Positions 24,601 through 36,389 of a DNA stretch of 64,000 bases are shown here, piece after piece. A model generated the notes under the pieces. The model saw only the letters and a program-made list of their open reading frames with translations. It was not told the origin of the DNA and made no database searches. Within the stretch, counting starts at the first letter, position 1. Each line of letters starts with the position of its first letter. The translations under genes and the position numbers were made by a program. Origin of the DNA: Mytilus galloprovincialis. Taxonomy: Eukaryota; Mollusca; Bivalvia; Mytilida; Mytilidae. The stretch spans positions 74,549,410 to 74,613,409 of the forward strand of contig NC_134839.1 of NCBI RefSeq assembly GCF_965363235.1, written 5' to 3'.

Positions 24601-27600
24601 CATCCTTATATATATCAAACATCTAATATATACATTTGTGTATTCAATTATGAGGTCAAATATTTGTATATTAGGTGTAAATTGCAGAGTCTGTATAATT
24701 ATGTAAGACTGAGGTTGATAAGTAATGTGGTCAATTTGATTAAAAGTTTAGGAGGTGGGCATTGTAATTAAAGGTCTACCTTTTCTCTGATTGTTTAGAG
24801 ATAATGACAGTTGTCAATCATACTAGTATTGTATCAATACCGAATTACCTAATCAAAATGTTTTTAAAAAAAGCCTGCACATAAACACATCTCAATGACA
24901 TTCATTCATGCTCCGATAATATAGCCATTTTTTTCAGTTCATATGTGTATTATGTGCACATACATGAGAACCATAGGGAACTATATTTCAGTGTAAATAC
25001 ATTTAGTAAGAGAAGCAAACCTGTTGTGTTGTTAGGGAGGCCGGTACCTTAGTAAAAATTTAGAACAAGTTCTAATCTTTCCAATAACTGCTGTTTTGGG
25101 TTTTTCCAATGACATAGTTAGTTCATTTTTGACTAGGAGTTTTAACATACCTTTGGTTTCTATGCTCTCTTTTTTTAACAAATAATAACTAATTGTCATC
25201 TTTTAAAAAAAAAGTAGTACATGAACCTGTTAACTGTTTTAGCCCATAAAGGCTAACAAAGTCTGTTAATTCATAGGATGGAAGTATAGATATCCTTCGT
25301 CATTAAATCACATATGGATAAACATGTATTTTCAAATAAAATTTAAAGGCAGGAATTTTCTTTTAACGTTTCAATATTTACGAATAATGTTGTTAAAACA
25401 TTTAATGTATCATATTCAATGTTCTATTTGTTGAAAAAAGAGGGACAAAAGATACCAAAGGGACAGTCAAACTCATAAATCTAAAACAAACTGACAACGC
25501 CATGGCTAAAAATGAAAAAGACAAACAGAAAAAGTATACATGACGCAACATAGAAAACTAAAGAATAAACAACACAAACCCCACCAAAAACTAGAAAGCT
25601 GACAGTTATACACCTTTCTGGCTAGAACCCATAAGTAAGAAAAAAATAATTTAGTTGACAAAAATTTATGTATGATTTACTTTAATATGGCAAATAATTA
25701 TAAAATCTTATTAATCAATTCATTTGAAATGCTCAATATGCAATCTGTACTTTTCTACATTGGCTAGAGATTTAGGGGAGGGTTGAGATCTCATAAACAT
25801 GTTTAACCCCGCTGCAATTGTGCGCCTGTCCCAAGTCAGGAGCCTCTGGCCTTTGTTAGTCTTGTATGATTTTTAATTTTAGTTTCTTGTGTATGATTCA
25901 GAGTTTAGTATGACGTCCATTATCACTGAACTAGTATACATATTTTTTAAGGGGCCAGCTGAAGGACGCATCCGGGTGCGGGAGTTTCTTTCTACATTGA
26001 AGACCCATTGGTGGCCTTGGGCTGTTGTCTGCTCTATGGTCGGGTTGTTGTCGCTTTGACACATTCCCCATTTCCTTTCTCAATTTTATTTTGTAATTTA
26101 ACATAAAAACTTAAGAAGTTTAGGCAATTTTATAATACGCATTTTCAATGTCAAATATTAGTGATGGAATATTCAGTATCCTAATGCCTGATGTCGGAAA
26201 ATACCTAATAACAAAATCATTGAAAATGTTATAAATTGAAAAAGAATATAGAAAAAAATTGAATAAAAAATCTTCTGATAACTCACAATTTGAATGTTCT
26301 TCAATTTTCCAATTTCTTCTGGCATGTTTTCAAAATCATTATCCCCCATGTAGAGAGCTCTCAAAGTATCTGTAATCAGAGAATATCAAAATATTTGAAT
26401 TATATCCCGTGTACAACTGTTGAAAATAAGCAGAAAAAGTTATAATTTTGTACCAATTTTTATTGATTTGTCTGCCGGTTTTGCAGAGTTATCTCCCATA
26501 TAAGTGAAAAGTTACATAGGAATTTAAAATCAAGATTTTTTTAAGGTTTTCTTCAAGTTAGATTATATGGGACTTTTTTTCTGTGTAAATTTAGAGTATA
26601 ATGCTAAAGATTAAAACTTAAAAATCTTCTGTTGCAATTACTTCAAGGTAAGGGTCAAATTAATGCTAGATTGACTGGACTAATTACATTAACTTGTTGT
26701 TAAGCTAAATACTTTTGACATCAGAAATTATTTTTCAAGAAAAATTAGTTAAATGGACTATACATTACTTTCAATTCATCATGCTTTGCATTGGCAAAAG
26801 ACACAGTCAACGATTGACAAAGGAAAGTAATTTGTTTAAAAAGTGTGTAATAACAGAATTAAAAGTAATTGGCAAATGGACTATTGTATATTCTATAAAT
26901 TATAGTTGTAAATATACTTTTTTTTCTCTATAAAATGCTAGTAACATACATGTATGTTTGGTAATCTTACAATAAAAATTTCCATTTCTCAATTACATGT
27001 ATAACAGTTATGCTAAAAGCAATAGTTTCCCTTGTGACCTAAAATTCTGCACTTACTAAGGCAAAAGAAATTTCCTGGCAAAGACTTCTCATTCAGGTTA
27101 TTGTAAGTTATGTCTAAAACTTCTAACACGGGAAAGGCACCAAAACCCCTTGGTAATACTGATAGTTTGTTCATTCTGAAAAAAACATTTCATTTCAGTT
27201 TAAAGATAAACTTTAAATGTAATATAATCTCATTTTATAAGAAATTCATCTTAAAATTAAACCTATTCTTTATAAATTTGGTTTAAATTTCAATTTTGTT
27301 AGTTTCTCTCAGAAAATTGAATAAATTGGTCGGTAAAACAAATTAAAAAAAAAACACTTAAGAGGAACATTTTGCTACATTTACTCTTGAATGACAAACT
27401 TTAAATTAAGAAAGTCAGATTGTCTTAAAAATAACATCCTTATTTTGAAGACACCTTATCTTTGCTTTGCAGACCATTGCAGAAAGTATTCTGTTGAATT
27501 TATTCATAAGTTCTCTAGATTCAAGGTGATTGAGTGCTTTCCATAAGATGACAAAATTTGGATAATGTTGTACTTTGTCTTTTTAGGTTTGGTTGTATTG

Positions 27601-30600
27601 TTGGGTTTGATTAATTGATCAATTCACCATCTCTTTCCTAGATTCATACATTTTGATGTTGTTTTTTTTGTGTTAGTGAATGTATCTTATTTTAATAAAA
27701 TTTAGACGTCATAATGATTAGTCGTTAAATATGTATATTATGCAAGGTAGACCTATATAATAATGAAAGGTATGTTTCCTTAAAAATGTTAGTAGTACAC
27801 AGTTATGGAGTGTTTGTTTACCTAGAACTGCTTATAATAATACTAGTATTCTTTTGATACATACTTTTCTGTACTATACTTTTTTTGTCTCATATAATTA
27901 TGTTAACTTAAACGTGTATACCCAGTAACTTTATTCATGCTTATTAATTTTTTTTTGGTTTCTGTAAACTTACCCTAAATTCAATAATTTTAACTTCATC
28001 AAAGAGCTGATAGATGTAGATAATTCCTGCAATTATAGATAATAAAAAAAACCTTTTAATTCCACTTTATATCACTTTGGTACTTGTTCTTGGTTTTCAA
28101 CAAATGTAATAGTAGTGTTTTGATTAAAAGAAATATAAGTTAAAGCAAGACAGCTACCCAATAACACAACAAAAACCAGAAAAGACACACTGATTTCATC
28201 TTCATTTTTTTTATTTCTATTTTTTCTTAAAAATGTTTATTATGTACATGTTCAAATGTACATGCAATGTTTTCACAAGGATTAAAGCAATAAGTATTAT
28301 TATCATGATTATACATTGGCTAATATGGAAACATGTGTCATAGTTTAATTTCAATGTTTTTCCAAAAATTATCAGAAGTGTCATGTGAATAAACCCAACA
28401 AATTGAAGCATTTAGCGAACAAATTCTATTATTTCTGAGAATAACCCTAGTCTTACCTCAAAGGTCATGAGTTACCTTTTATAAAGTATGACATCACTAA
28501 ATATTAGATAAAAGAACAATTATAGCAACATCCAGGTTTAAAAAAGTCCATAAAATGATGAAGAAACTTGACCAAACAAGACTCGGAAATTCATCTTGTG
28601 TTGACAAAATCTATATTTTACAGAAAGAATCCACCTTTTTTGTACATATACTGTCATATATGTGAAATGTCAATACTCAATAAACACGAAAAAGTTTTCT
28701 ATAAATATAAGTGTTTTGACAATCTGTTACAATATCTTTCTTTTTATTGTTATTTGTTTGTTCAGCATAATAAAACAAAGATGGCCCATTGAGTCGGTGA
28801 ATATCCATAATTGTCAACCAGAGTAAGGGTTGTTCCCCTCAGGATTTGGATATACACTGTCTCAGGGGGCCATAATTGTATAATGATCTTACCTTGATAT
28901 GGTTATTGAAGAGATTCAAATGCTCCAAGTTCACTAGTTCAGATATAACATCAGGTACCACTAAAGTAACAGGTAATAAGAAAAATTAGTATTTCTTTTT
29001 CTAAAACATGCAGTGTTTTGTTCTGCAGAAAAAGCATATACATGTATATATCAAGTATGGTTAATTATTGAAATTGTGATCAATACATTTGTAAGCTGAA
29101 TTGGCTAACATGTTTAACCAGCCACATTCTCTAAATATGTGCCTGTCCCATGCCAGGAGCCTGTTATTCAGGGATTGTCCTTTGTTTATGTGTTACATAT
29201 TTGTTTTTCATTCATTTTTTGTACATAAATTTATAGTCCGATAGTTTTCTTGTTTGAATCGTTTTACATTGTTATTTCGGGGCCTTTTATAGCTGACTAT
29301 GCGGTATGGGATTTACTCATTGCTGAAGGCCGTACAGTGACCAATGGTTGTTAATTTCTGTGTCATTTTGGTGTCTTGTGGAGAGTTCAGTTGTCTCATT
29401 GGCAATCATACCAAATCTTCTTTTTTCTATTTACAGAAATAAAGTATAATCATTATCATCATAGGCCATAGGGGTATTAGATCAGTGGTTGTCCATTCAA
29501 GTACATGTATTGTATAATTCTGCTTTCATATTTAGTGTGATCTCTTTACATTATTAAAATATGGAATAAGCACATTTAAGAATGTTAAACTGTTCTTAAA
29601 TTGTATATTTATCAGTTCCTGTAGGCTATCAGAACTCATGCTTAACACTTAAACTAAGACACCACACACATGTGATTTGATGTATTACAATGTGTCTGAA
29701 AGATACATTGTACATTTTATGTTGTCTTTTTCTCTGGTGACATTCCATCTATTGGATTATATATGGATAAATCATTTGAATTACATTGACTCAAATAGTC
29801 ATGATAGTTATTATAATTGCTATTTTATAGTTTTATTCTTTGATCATATTTTTCAAGTTTCACTGAGTGAATATCTTTGACAAGATTTGATCAGTACTTG
29901 TGATAAAACTACCTGTTATCTTGTTGTGTGGCATTGTAAGTCTGGTTAAATGCTTTAAATCATCTGCAAAATAAAAGAAATAATTTCAGATACAAGCCTT
30001 CCCAATACAATTAATTTGACCTTTTGGATTGTGAAGTATTTTGGTTATTTGTGTTGCTGGGTTGCTGTCTCATTGATGTATACCAACATCTAAATATTTC
30101 AAACAATCTTAAAACATAAAGATGAAGAAAAAAAGACTGACAGGAAAGGCCTGTATCACACATTGTCATTTGGGGCCTTTTATAGCCGATTATGCAGTAT
30201 GGGCTTTTGCAGTGACCTATAGTTGTTAATTTCTGTGTCATTTGATCTTTGAGAGTTGGCTAATTGACAATCATACACCTTTTCATATGATAAAAATATA
30301 GAAAATTCACCTAAAGCCAGAACCAGAGAAAAGCTTGTGTTACTTTGTTTACTATGTATCGACAATAAATAAAACTTTGATTTGATTTGAAAATGGCAGT
30401 TAGTGGCTGCAACGTTGTCCATCTGCAGCCAAGCAAAGTGCTGAGAAATTGTATATGCCAAATCATTTGTTTATGCCAAATAATTTGTTTTAACCGTAAT
30501 AGACCAATGTATGTCATGTTTACATGTGTATGTGAATTTAAGAAATATATAAGTACAGTCGATTCCACTTAATTGCATACCGCTTAATAGCATAATTCGG

Positions 30601-32387
30601 TTAATTGCATACTTTTCTCCTGCACAAAACCATTTCCCATTCATCTAATGTTAAATTGTACGGTTATATGCATAGCCCCACAAGTGGCATTTCGGTTAAT
30701 TGCATAGAAAATAATCGCCAGCTAGATATGCTTAGTTAAAACTGACGAGATGTTTTGACCGGAAACAGCGATTTGGTAAGTATATTTTTTTTGAATGCAT
30801 CATTATTTTTGATATTATTTCACATTTACTTCTGTGTTATTTAAATAAAATTTTAAAACAGTTTCTTTCGTGTTTATATGATTATAAAAAAGGCCTCGAT
30901 GTGTACACAGGTAAAGTTTCCCATATTCTATTTTAAGCCTCGAGGTCATAAAAATGTCAATCAGCTGATTGTTGTAAAAACACAACCATTCTATGATCTT
31001 CTATCTCAAAAGGTGTTAATTATTGATTGCATTCAAACATTGTTCATAAATTACATTTTGGGTGTATTTTTAAAACAATAACGCCTGCTATCCAATGTGC
31101 AATCTCGTAATTTGGATAGGGGTGATCTACATTTATGTTAAATATTACAGGGCATTTATATATGGTTGAAATTTCATACATTTCATACATCAATCTTTCA
31201 TTTTTAATATTTTTTGAAAAGAACATTAGCTTAAAATTATTATATTTTCTCACTTTCAACACTCGTGTCCAGCAAATAACCCGTGCAGGGCCCCATTACA
31301 TGTGCTTTGCATATACGAAACTAACGAGGTTAAAGTAACAGTGTTACATCACTGTGCAATCGGTAAATACTGCATATTAAAGGCAGTTCATTACACATTT
31401 GTTGTATCAAATGATTATAAACTTTGTAGCATTGTTCAACAGTTTGTTTTAATCAAAGCGTAACAATATAATTTGTACATCCGGGTCATAGAAACAAATC
31501 TATTTTTAGAACAATTTTATTTTCGTATCTCAGGTAAAGGAAAAGTCGGTACATAAATAAACTAAAACTAAATGTGTTTATAAACTTTATTGAAAGAATA
31601 AACAATGAAATAAAATGCATGACACTAGACAAATAACTTTTATTAGAATAAATAATCATTCAATATGTTGTAAGAGGATTATGGAGGTTCATCTTTCTTC
31701 AGGATTTCCTTTTACTGATATGCACTATCGATGTTATTTGACTCCGTATTTTGGCATTTCGGATATAAGCATACTCCGCTTTATTGCATAATTTCGTCTG
31801 ACAAATAGGCTATGCAAATAACCGGAATGTACTGTATAAGGTTTTAAAGGTGCACAAAAAAGATTAAGTAAATAAAGAAAAGAAAACCAAAGGGTATATG
31901 TATAATTTAGACTGCTTCAATGTTTGTGTTTGCTTTCCTTCATCATGGTCATTGCAGGATTTTACAGTAAAGTGCTAGTACTCAGGAATGCTGTACACAG
32001 GAGAACAAATGCCCAACGCTAATTAAAACTGGGTTAGCGCAAGGTATGAGATCTAGATATGTAAGATTCCTGTGCTTTTATCATTTGGCCATGATGTTGA
32101 CTGTTGTTTGTTTATTTCTTATTCTCCCATTTCTACATTCAAACATATCTCTTTTATAGTTTTAAAGGTTTTATATATCTTTTAAACATAATCTTGAGGA
32201 TTTTAACCGTGAGTGATACACCGATTCTAGGATTGGTGGTTCTCCTGACATAGGAGGGAGTTGCAGTACAGGTAAACATACACAATCCAGGAATTTCCAA
32301 GGTATTGATGCCCTTATCAACAATTTCCAGTTCATTGTTTTTGGTATCTTTACACTCTTCTATAAACTTCTTTGCTTTTGCTGCCAT
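21650..32387 (-). CDS. RSU1: Ras suppressor protein 1 (leucine-rich repeat protein), complete, 8 exons
   Basis: Exons in coding order: 32387-32282, 29963-29913, 28960-28893, 28026-27974, 27175-27057, 26369-26287, 23389-23142, 21734-21650. They join to 813 nt (270 residues plus TAG) with AG/GT at every junction and matching phases; vertebrate RSU1 is about 277 residues. Seven or so LRRs follow an N-terminal stretch AAKAKKFIEECKDTK. Diagnostic segments include VLPRGFGAFPVLEVLDITYN, SLPGNFF, NRLTVLPPEIGHLDL, ENNPWVTPIAEQYQLGVSHV and the basic tail KSKKISRST. RSU1 binds the PINCH/LIMS1 LIM protein in the integrin-linked kinase complex at focal adhesions. The start chosen is the Met at 32387, which aligns with the family start; an in-frame Met lies 6 codons upstream (32405). 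Introns contain a pogo-like element, C1, C2 and D repeats and a GGGGCAT element. Confidence 0.95.
21943..22221 (+). mobile_element. Short element with TGCCCCAC/GTGGGGCA ends
   Basis: It runs from aagaatgtgttcatagtaca, through atgccccactcg, to ggtggggcataa. The inner ends are inverted tgccccac. The 3' third is rich in gacagacagacaaacggacg. It lies in the last RSU1 intron. I know similar short elements to be widespread in bivalves; only one copy is seen here. Confidence 0.5.
25438..25610 (-). mobile_element. Family D dispersed repeat (reversed), RSU1 intron
   Basis: Marker text gagggacaaaagataccaaa, gggacagtcaaactcataaa, aaactgacaacgccatggct and aacaacacaaaccccaccaa. Shared with 53524-53640 (-), 56301-56540 (-) and 62700-62830 (+). 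Short frames here are repeat-derived. Confidence 0.6.
25748..26095 (+). mobile_element. C1 SINE-like element, RSU1 intron
   Basis: Near-full C1 copy from tacttttctacattggctag to tttgacacattccccatttc and a short T/A tail. It aligns along its length with 9024-9380, without that copy's long G run. Confidence 0.65.
29108..29427 (+). mobile_element. C2 SINE-like element, RSU1 intron 2
   Basis: Fullest C2 copy: tgtttaaccagccacattct, gcctgtcccatgccaggagc, agttttcttgtttgaatcg, ggggccttttatagctgact, aggccgtacagtgacc and the 3' end gttgtctcattggcaatcat ... cttctttttt. It shows that C2 and C1 share one layout. Confidence 0.65.
30166..30290 (+). mobile_element. C2 3' fragment, RSU1 intron 1
   Basis: Contains ttggggccttttatagccga, ttatgcagtatgggc, gttgttaatttctgtgtca and a decayed end caatcatacacctt. 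It lies just left of the pogo-like element. Confidence 0.55.
30556..31834. mobile_element. pogo/Tigger-like element, non-autonomous, RSU1 intron 1
   Basis: The left end cagtcgattccacttaattg and the right end, reversed, cagtacattccggttatttg are imperfect TIRs. Both are followed by repeated ttaattgcata / tatgcaataaagcgg motifs. TA flanks the element at 30554-30555 and 31835-31836. The CAGT start and TA duplication fit the Tc1/mariner-pogo group. It is 1279 bp with no intact transposase; frames inside are short. Confidence 0.72.
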
Positions 32388-32994
32388 GATATTGTCGACA
32401 CCCAAAATATGTCCTATTTAGGAAAAGCAAAAATAAGGAAGTGCCTAGCAGCAGCTTCCGTTTCAATACAACGCCAAAATAGTCCGGTGATAAATATCTG
32501 ATTCTAAATCCTAAAAGTATAATTTTATCAAAACTATCAAAAAGAAGGTGATTGATTAAGAAAAGTTACTTAAATTTATTACAAATATGTAACTTTTCCA
32601 TCTTTGCGTATTAATATATAAAACTACTTTCAAGATGTCAGCGCCCATGTAGATCCACAACTTTTCATGTAAATAAGATTGAAAAGGATAGAATTACTGG
32701 ACTGATATGAGTTAAAGACTGGTATTTTTCACAACTACCCATCAATAACATAATGAAAAATGTGTATCTGTTTAATTACACCAAATATATATGTTATTGA
32801 AAATCTCTGTTCAGCTGAAGGGACGGGAAGGTCTATTAACAGGACAGATAAATCAGGACAGTTATTTTCGATACATTTTTATCTGTAACTTTTGTTTTAC
32901 TCAACATATTGTTAAAATTTGAATTGTATAATAAAGAACATGGTATTTACTTATATTATTTGTAAAAAATATAAAAATGAATAATAATTAAGTT

Positions 32995-35990
32995 AAAAAA
33001 ATCTGCCAGGACAGTTTAATTTTATGAAAAAAATGGCTGAAATTGCTGAGAAAAGTTTACTTATAATTGAAATATATTCTCCAAAACAACTGTCTGGCAT
33101 AATATTTTTGTACGATTATAAAGATTATGAAATATTCATTCTAAAAATCTATAATTTAATATTTTTTTTATCTTTTAAAGGTAAAAAAATCTGCCAGGAC
33201 AGTAGCCTTTCACGTTGGAAATTTTGTTGAAATTATTTCAAAATACAAATACAAAGTTAAATATCTTCTTCAAAATAAATGTCTGGTAAACAAATGTTAG
33301 TTCATTGGAAAGTTTAGAATATAAGCTTTATGAAAATATTAAATTATATGAACTTTTATGTCATTAACACCAAAAAAATCTGCCAGGACAGTAGCCTACT
33401 CCGCTAAATTTGAAGAAAAAAATGGCTGAAATTGTCGAGAAGAGTTTACCTATAATTGTTATCTTTTCTTCAGTACAACTGTCTGGCATAATATTTTTGT
33501 ATGATTATAAAGATTATGGAATAATCTTTCTAAAAACCTATGATTTAATATTTTTTTCGTCTTTTAAAGGTAAAAAAATCTGCCAGGACAGAAGCCTTTT
33601 ACGTTAGAAATTTTGTTCAAATTTGTTCAAAATCAATATATAAGGTTTAATATCTCCTTTAAAATAAAAGTCCGGTAAACAAATTTTAGTTCATTTAAAA
33701 GTTTGAAATATAAGCTTTATGAAAATATAAAATAATATGGACATTTATTTCCTTAACGCCAAAAAAAATTGCCAGGACAGTAGCCTACTCCGTTAAATTT
33801 CTGAATTAATTGCAGAAATTAACAACGCAGTTGTTTTTTTTTTAAATATAATATTGGAATAGTTTCTTTTTTGCGATTGTCTAAAGTACAATTTTGATAC
33901 TACCATTAAGTAAAAGCTAGACCCAATCATAAAATAAAAAAAAAAAATGAATAAATAAATTTGCCAGGATAGTTACTTATTATGTCTCAACTTGTTTCAA
34001 ATCAAAATCGAAAGTTGAATAGATTATTACTTTTTGTTGCTATAATTCGTTGTTAAGTTTTAGCATTAAATTTTGGGAAAAGATAAAAATATTTATTCCA
34101 TAATAGATGAATTTCATAAAAAGTGTCCCATGAGTCGTCCTATAGCTAAATATTTAGTTGGCACGTGCTAAACTTAACGATCTGTCATCGAATCTGTGTA
34201 TTTGTATATTCTGTCATGTCAACCGTAAAGCGAGTGTGTGGTAATGAAGATATTTAGCTTTAATTTTAGGAAAACTAATTGATTTTATATTTAAAGATAA
34301 GATTTAATGCTATAGATTGTGGGATATTCGCAATTGCAAATGCTGTATAATTTTGTTTTTACAAGTTTTTCAGGTTGAGTACATGTAGAACAACTAGAAC
34401 TAGTATAGATTATTTCATGAATTTTTTTTTTTTTTTTGAAAAAGGTTAACTAGTGTTTTGGAATGTACTGAATTGTGACTGTGAATGGCAAATTTGATTT
34501 ATTAGAAAACGTAAATTTCCAAATGTTGCAAAAAGAAGTTAAAAAATGCAACATTTGGAAACTCTTCAGTTTTATGTAAGAGGATGAAAAAAGTGACACT
34601 TTCCTGTGCTCTAAAAACATTACTTATTAGTGAATAAACACCTTTTGAATATTTGACACCAATCAGTGACTTTGAAGTTTTTATTACTGTCAAAACATAA
34701 TTCCGATATATATCTTCTGCCTTTGATACAATGAATAGAAATCGAATTAAATCAACAAATAGTGGTTTAATAGCCACACCAATATAATTATGTTTTCTAA
34801 AAATATTCACTTTAATGACTCTATCACGGATAAATTTCAAACTGAAAACTTTGAATAGAATAAAAAAAATCTTTGAGAATTCTTCACTTCTTCCTATGTA
34901 ATAGTACTGTCCTGGCAAATTTGTTTTTAATTTATAGTTTTATTTTTAATGATTTAGTCCTGATTATAATTTCAAAAAAAGCCAGATAAGTTAACAAACA
35001 TACTATTTTATTTATGATTAAAAATAATGTTTATTTCTGCCATTTATAAAACATGTAGCATATTAGGCTAATGTCCAGCTGATAATTCAAACGGAGTAGG
35101 CTACTGTCCTGGCAGATTTTTTTTGTCGTTAATGAATTAAATGCCCATATCATTTTATATTTTCTCAAAGCTTATGTTCTAAACTTTTAAATGAACTAAC
35201 ATTTGTTTGCCAGAAATTTATTTTGAAAAAGATATTAAACTTTATATATTGATTTTGAAAAAATTTCAACAAAATTTCTAACATAAAATTCTTCTGTCCT
35301 GGCAGATTTTTTTTACCTTTAAAAGACGAAAAAAATATTAATTCATAGGTTTTTAGAAAGATTATTCCATAATCGTTATAATCATACAAAAATATTATGC
35401 CAGACAGTTGTACTGAAGAAAATATAACAATTATAGGTAAACTCTTCTCGACAATTTCAGCCATTTTTTTCTTCAAATTTAGCGGAGTAGGCTACTGTCC
35501 TGGCAGATTTTTTTGGTGTTAATGACATAAAGGTTCATATAATTTAATATTTTCATAAAGCTTATATTCTAAACTTTCCAATGAACTAACATTTGTTTAC
35601 CAGACATTTATTTTGAAGAAGATATTTAACTTTGTATTTTGATTTTGAAATAATTTCAACAAAATTACCAACGTGAAAGGCTAGTGTCCTGGCAGATTTT
35701 TTTACCTTTAAAAGATGAAAAAAATATTAAATTATAGATTTTTAGAATGAATATTTCATAATCTTTATAATGGTACAAAAATATTATGCCAGACAGTTGT
35801 ACTGAAGAAAATATAACAATTATAGGTAAACTCTTCTCGACAATTTCAGCCATTTTTGTCTTAAAATTTAGCGGAGTAGGCTACTGTCCTGGCAATTTTT
35901 TTTGGTGTTAATGACATAAAAGTTCATATAATTTTATATTTTCATAAAGCTTATATTCTAAACTTTCCACTGAACTAACATTTGTTCCGT
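32995..35990. repeat. 3-kb palindrome made of two mirrored arrays of about 190-bp units
   Basis: The motif gccaggacagt occurs on the + strand near 33003, 33188, 33379, 33579, 33770 and 33963. Its reverse complement occurs near 34908, 35106, 35296, 35494, 35690 and 35886. Spacing is about 190-195 bp. Units alternate in two types (A with atggctgaaattg, B with aaatttctaacgtaaaa), giving a higher-order period of about 385 bp in mirrored A-B-A-B-C order. Corresponding stretches of the arms look more than 90% identical by eye. The centre (about 33975-34900) is single-copy. Small frames starting MAEIVEKSLPIIVIF recur because the unit recurs; I do not regard them as genes. Confidence 0.8.
34516..34561. 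repeat. Perfect 15-bp stem hairpin in the palindrome centre
   Basis: tttccaaatgttgca (34516-34530) and tgcaacatttggaaa (34547-34561) are perfect inverted repeats around a 16-nt loop. They lie within an open but unrecognised AT-rich frame (34918-34502 on the - strand). Confidence 0.65.
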
Positions 35991-36389
35991 TTTTACTATA
36001 AAAAAAAATAATATAGTAATATAGCATTATATTACCGTCGTATAATGCTAATAATGCTATCATGTTGTCATTGTCTGGTCGTCGTCTGAAGACACATTTA
36101 GTTTCCGGACAATAACTTTAGTTTTAATGAATGGATCTCTATAAGTTTTTATCAGAAGGTTAAATACCATAAAGGAAGGTTGGGATTAATTGTGGGTTTT
36201 GGCCCAAACGATTTATGAATTAGGGGCCACAAAGGGGCAAAAAACAGCACTTTTCTAATACTTTGTATAAATTACTTATTTCTTGACCAATTTCAAAGGG
36301 GTTTTATTCTTAAATTCTTGAATCTAACCGTGAATTAATTTTTTTTTAATTTGATCCACGTTTTAAAATTGGTCCATATGAGGTCCAAA

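Noticed and set aside
34502..34918. 138-codon open frame on the - strand in the palindrome centre
   Set aside because: It needs a TTG start, has no recognisable domain, and contains a hairpin; chance openness is likely in AT-rich DNA. Not fully excluded.
33024..35853. Repeated small frames beginning MAEIVEKSLPIIVIF
   Set aside because: They recur only because the A-type repeat unit recurs, on both arms; they are short and lack start context or domains.
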